Shown: piece by piece, positions 20,628-21,582 of the stretch
Position numbering within the stretch: the first letter of the stretch is position 1
Layout: the number at the start of each line of letters is the position of its first letter
DNA from: Bacillota bacterium
GTDB lineage: Bacteria > Bacillota > Clostridia > Christensenellales > UMGS416
Direction of reading: 5' to 3'
Assembly: GCA_023422005.1 (NCBI GenBank)
Contig: JAEZSC010000157.1
Location: 1 to 21,582, forward strand
Length of the DNA stretch: 21,582 bases
Notes under the pieces: model-generated
What the model was told of the DNA's origin: nothing
Seen by the model: the letters and a program-made list of their open reading frames with translations, nothing else
Database searches by the model: none
Made by a program: the position numbers and the translations under genes

Positions 20628-21582
20628 GTATCCTGCTCAGGCCACTCCCTGCCGCGCTTGAGGGGGAAGAACACCTTGATGCGGCGGTTCTTCCAGTAGT
20701 ATTCCCAGGCTCTGGTGAACCACGGAATCGCATAATAATCCAGGCCGAAAGCGCGGCCTGCGCCACCCAGGCATACGATGGAGGCAAAGGCCATCCACCA
20801 CGATTCCAAATACAGGCCCGTGGACGTGACGAACATAGCCAGCAGTATGCCGGAGCCGGCGGCCGCCACGAAGGTGAAGAGCCCGCCCAGCAGCATCAAG
20901 CCAATGACGACTTCCGCCAGCGTGATGACGATCTGGAAGAGCATCTCCCATGTTTGGCTGCTCAATGCCCAGCCCTGGATCAGCCAGGGAACAAAGTTGA
21001 AGGAATCGAAGTGCAGCACGTTGATCTTGCCGAAGATGGCTTCGGAGATCGCATTGCCCTCCACCAGCGTGCTGGCCTTGCCCAGGATGAACTGCACAAC
21101 CTTGAGGTTGACATCCACCAGCGTATCCATACGCAGGGCAGTGCCGCCGGCGGTGGCGGAGGTGGCGACGTCGGTCAGCTCATAGCCGCGGGCCATGCCC
21201 ATGAACTCAGCCAGACGCGGCGAGCTCAGCCAGCCTTCGGTGATCTTCTGAATGCCTTCATACAGCCAATAGCCGCCCAGGAACATGCGCAACGGCACCG
21301 TCCACCAGGCCTGCATCTTGCGGGTGTAGTGCTGTTCCACCAGCGTCATGTCCTGCCTGCGGTGCACAAGCTCATCCTTCAGATAGCGGGCCGGGCCCCG
21401 GAAGCCCATGATCTCGAACAGGTAATGCACGTTGACCATGAATTTCATGACCAGAGACAGCCACGAGGGCAGGCGCTTGCCCATGATCTCGCTGACGGCG
21501 AAGTAGTTGCCGATGCACACCATGGTGCCGTGGAACTTCACGGTGACCTTCTCGGGCTTCTGCCCGCGGATGTGGCGCAGGA
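20624..21582 (-). CDS. Type II NADH dehydrogenase with extra C-terminal membrane domain, 5' part outside window
   Basis: Only the C-terminal 319 residues are present; the frame is open through the right edge, reading LRHIRGQKPEKVTVKFHGTM, so the GTG at 21541 is not a real start. The part TMVCIGNYFAVSEIMGKRLP matches the end of the flavoprotein domain of NDH-2 enzymes, which pass electrons from NADH to quinone without pumping protons. It is followed by a region with membrane helices: VPLRMFLGGYWLYEGIQKI, LFQIVITLAEVVIGLMLLGG with FTFVAAAGSGILLAMFV, and WWMAFASIVCLGGAGRAFG, resembling DoxX-type helices. Such a C-terminal membrane domain is known for Ndh2 of the Listeria extracellular electron transfer locus. 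It overlaps the polyprenyl synthase start, showing one operon. Confidence 0.82.
   Translation of the reverse strand, partial: LRHIRGQKPEKVTVKFHGTMVCIGNYFAVSEIMGKRLPSWLSLVMKFMVNVHYLFEIMGFRGPARYLKDELVHRRQDMTLVEQHYTRKMQAWWTVPLRMFLGGYWLYEGIQKITEGWLSSPRLAEFMGMARGYELTDVATSATAGGTALRMDTLVDVNLKVVQFILGKASTLVEGNAISEAIFGKINVLHFDSFNFVPWLIQGWALSSQTWEMLFQIVITLAEVVIGLMLLGGLFTFVAAAGSGILLAMFVTSTGLYLESWWMAFASIVCLGGAGRAFGLDYYAIPWFTRAWEYYWKNRRIKVFFPLKRGREWPEQDT

Noticed and set aside
1..21582. tRNA, rRNA, riboswitch, CRISPR array or transposase.
   Set aside because: Looked for on both strands by eye; no cloverleaf with conserved TTCGA loop, no repeat-spacer pattern and no transposase motif was found.

Overview
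The window looks like chromosome of a high-GC, strict-anaerobe Firmicute of the class Clostridia, probably a gut or digester lineage. This is an inference from about 60 percent GC coding sequence, strong AGGAGG-type ribosome binding sites with GTG and TTG starts, a ferredoxin-fused aldo/keto reductase, lipoproteins with short Gram-positive signal peptides, and a flavin-based electron transfer gene set like that of Firmicutes. The species cannot be named from the sequence.

Left part (1-4230, + strand): a sugar-related Gfo/Idh/MocA dehydrogenase cut by the window edge, an aldo/keto reductase with a C-terminal 2[4Fe-4S] domain, a GH29 alpha-L-fucosidase and a GNAT acetyltransferase that overlaps the fucosidase and is broken by a one-base frameshift. 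Hairpin terminators separate the first three genes, so they are separate transcription units rather than one operon.

Middle-left (4231-10043, - strand): an uncharacterised membrane-anchored protein behind an MscS channel, a P-loop kinase-like protein of noticeably lower GC, an NlpC/P60 hydrolase with four peptidoglycan-binding repeats and no signal peptide (endolysin-like), and an ADP-ribosylglycohydrolase-family protein divergent from an AraC-type regulator.

Centre (10130-17586, + strand): the AraC regulator, an ECF sigma factor that has lost region 4, an intergenic stretch with a terminator and a C/G-rich dispersed-repeat-like hairpin, a LacI regulator, then a probable glycan operon: secreted GH30 lipoprotein, cytoplasmic GH51 alpha-L-arabinofuranosidase and a small Cys-rich protein. 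A VOC protein and a Ham1-like nucleotide pyrophosphatase follow. GH30 plus GH51, with the fucosidase nearby, fits breakdown of an arabinose-decorated plant glycan such as type II arabinogalactan or arabinoxylan (inference).

Right end (17721-21582, - strand): the C-terminal part of a type II NADH dehydrogenase with an added membrane domain, a long-chain polyprenyl diphosphate synthase, a small FMN-binding-type lipoprotein and an ApbE flavin transferase lipoprotein. Together they are the core of a flavin-based extracellular electron transfer locus like that of Listeria: the dehydrogenase feeds electrons to a quinone whose tail is made by the prenyl synthase, and the lipoprotein, flavinylated by ApbE, would carry them outward. 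This is the most interesting system in the window; it continues beyond the right edge.
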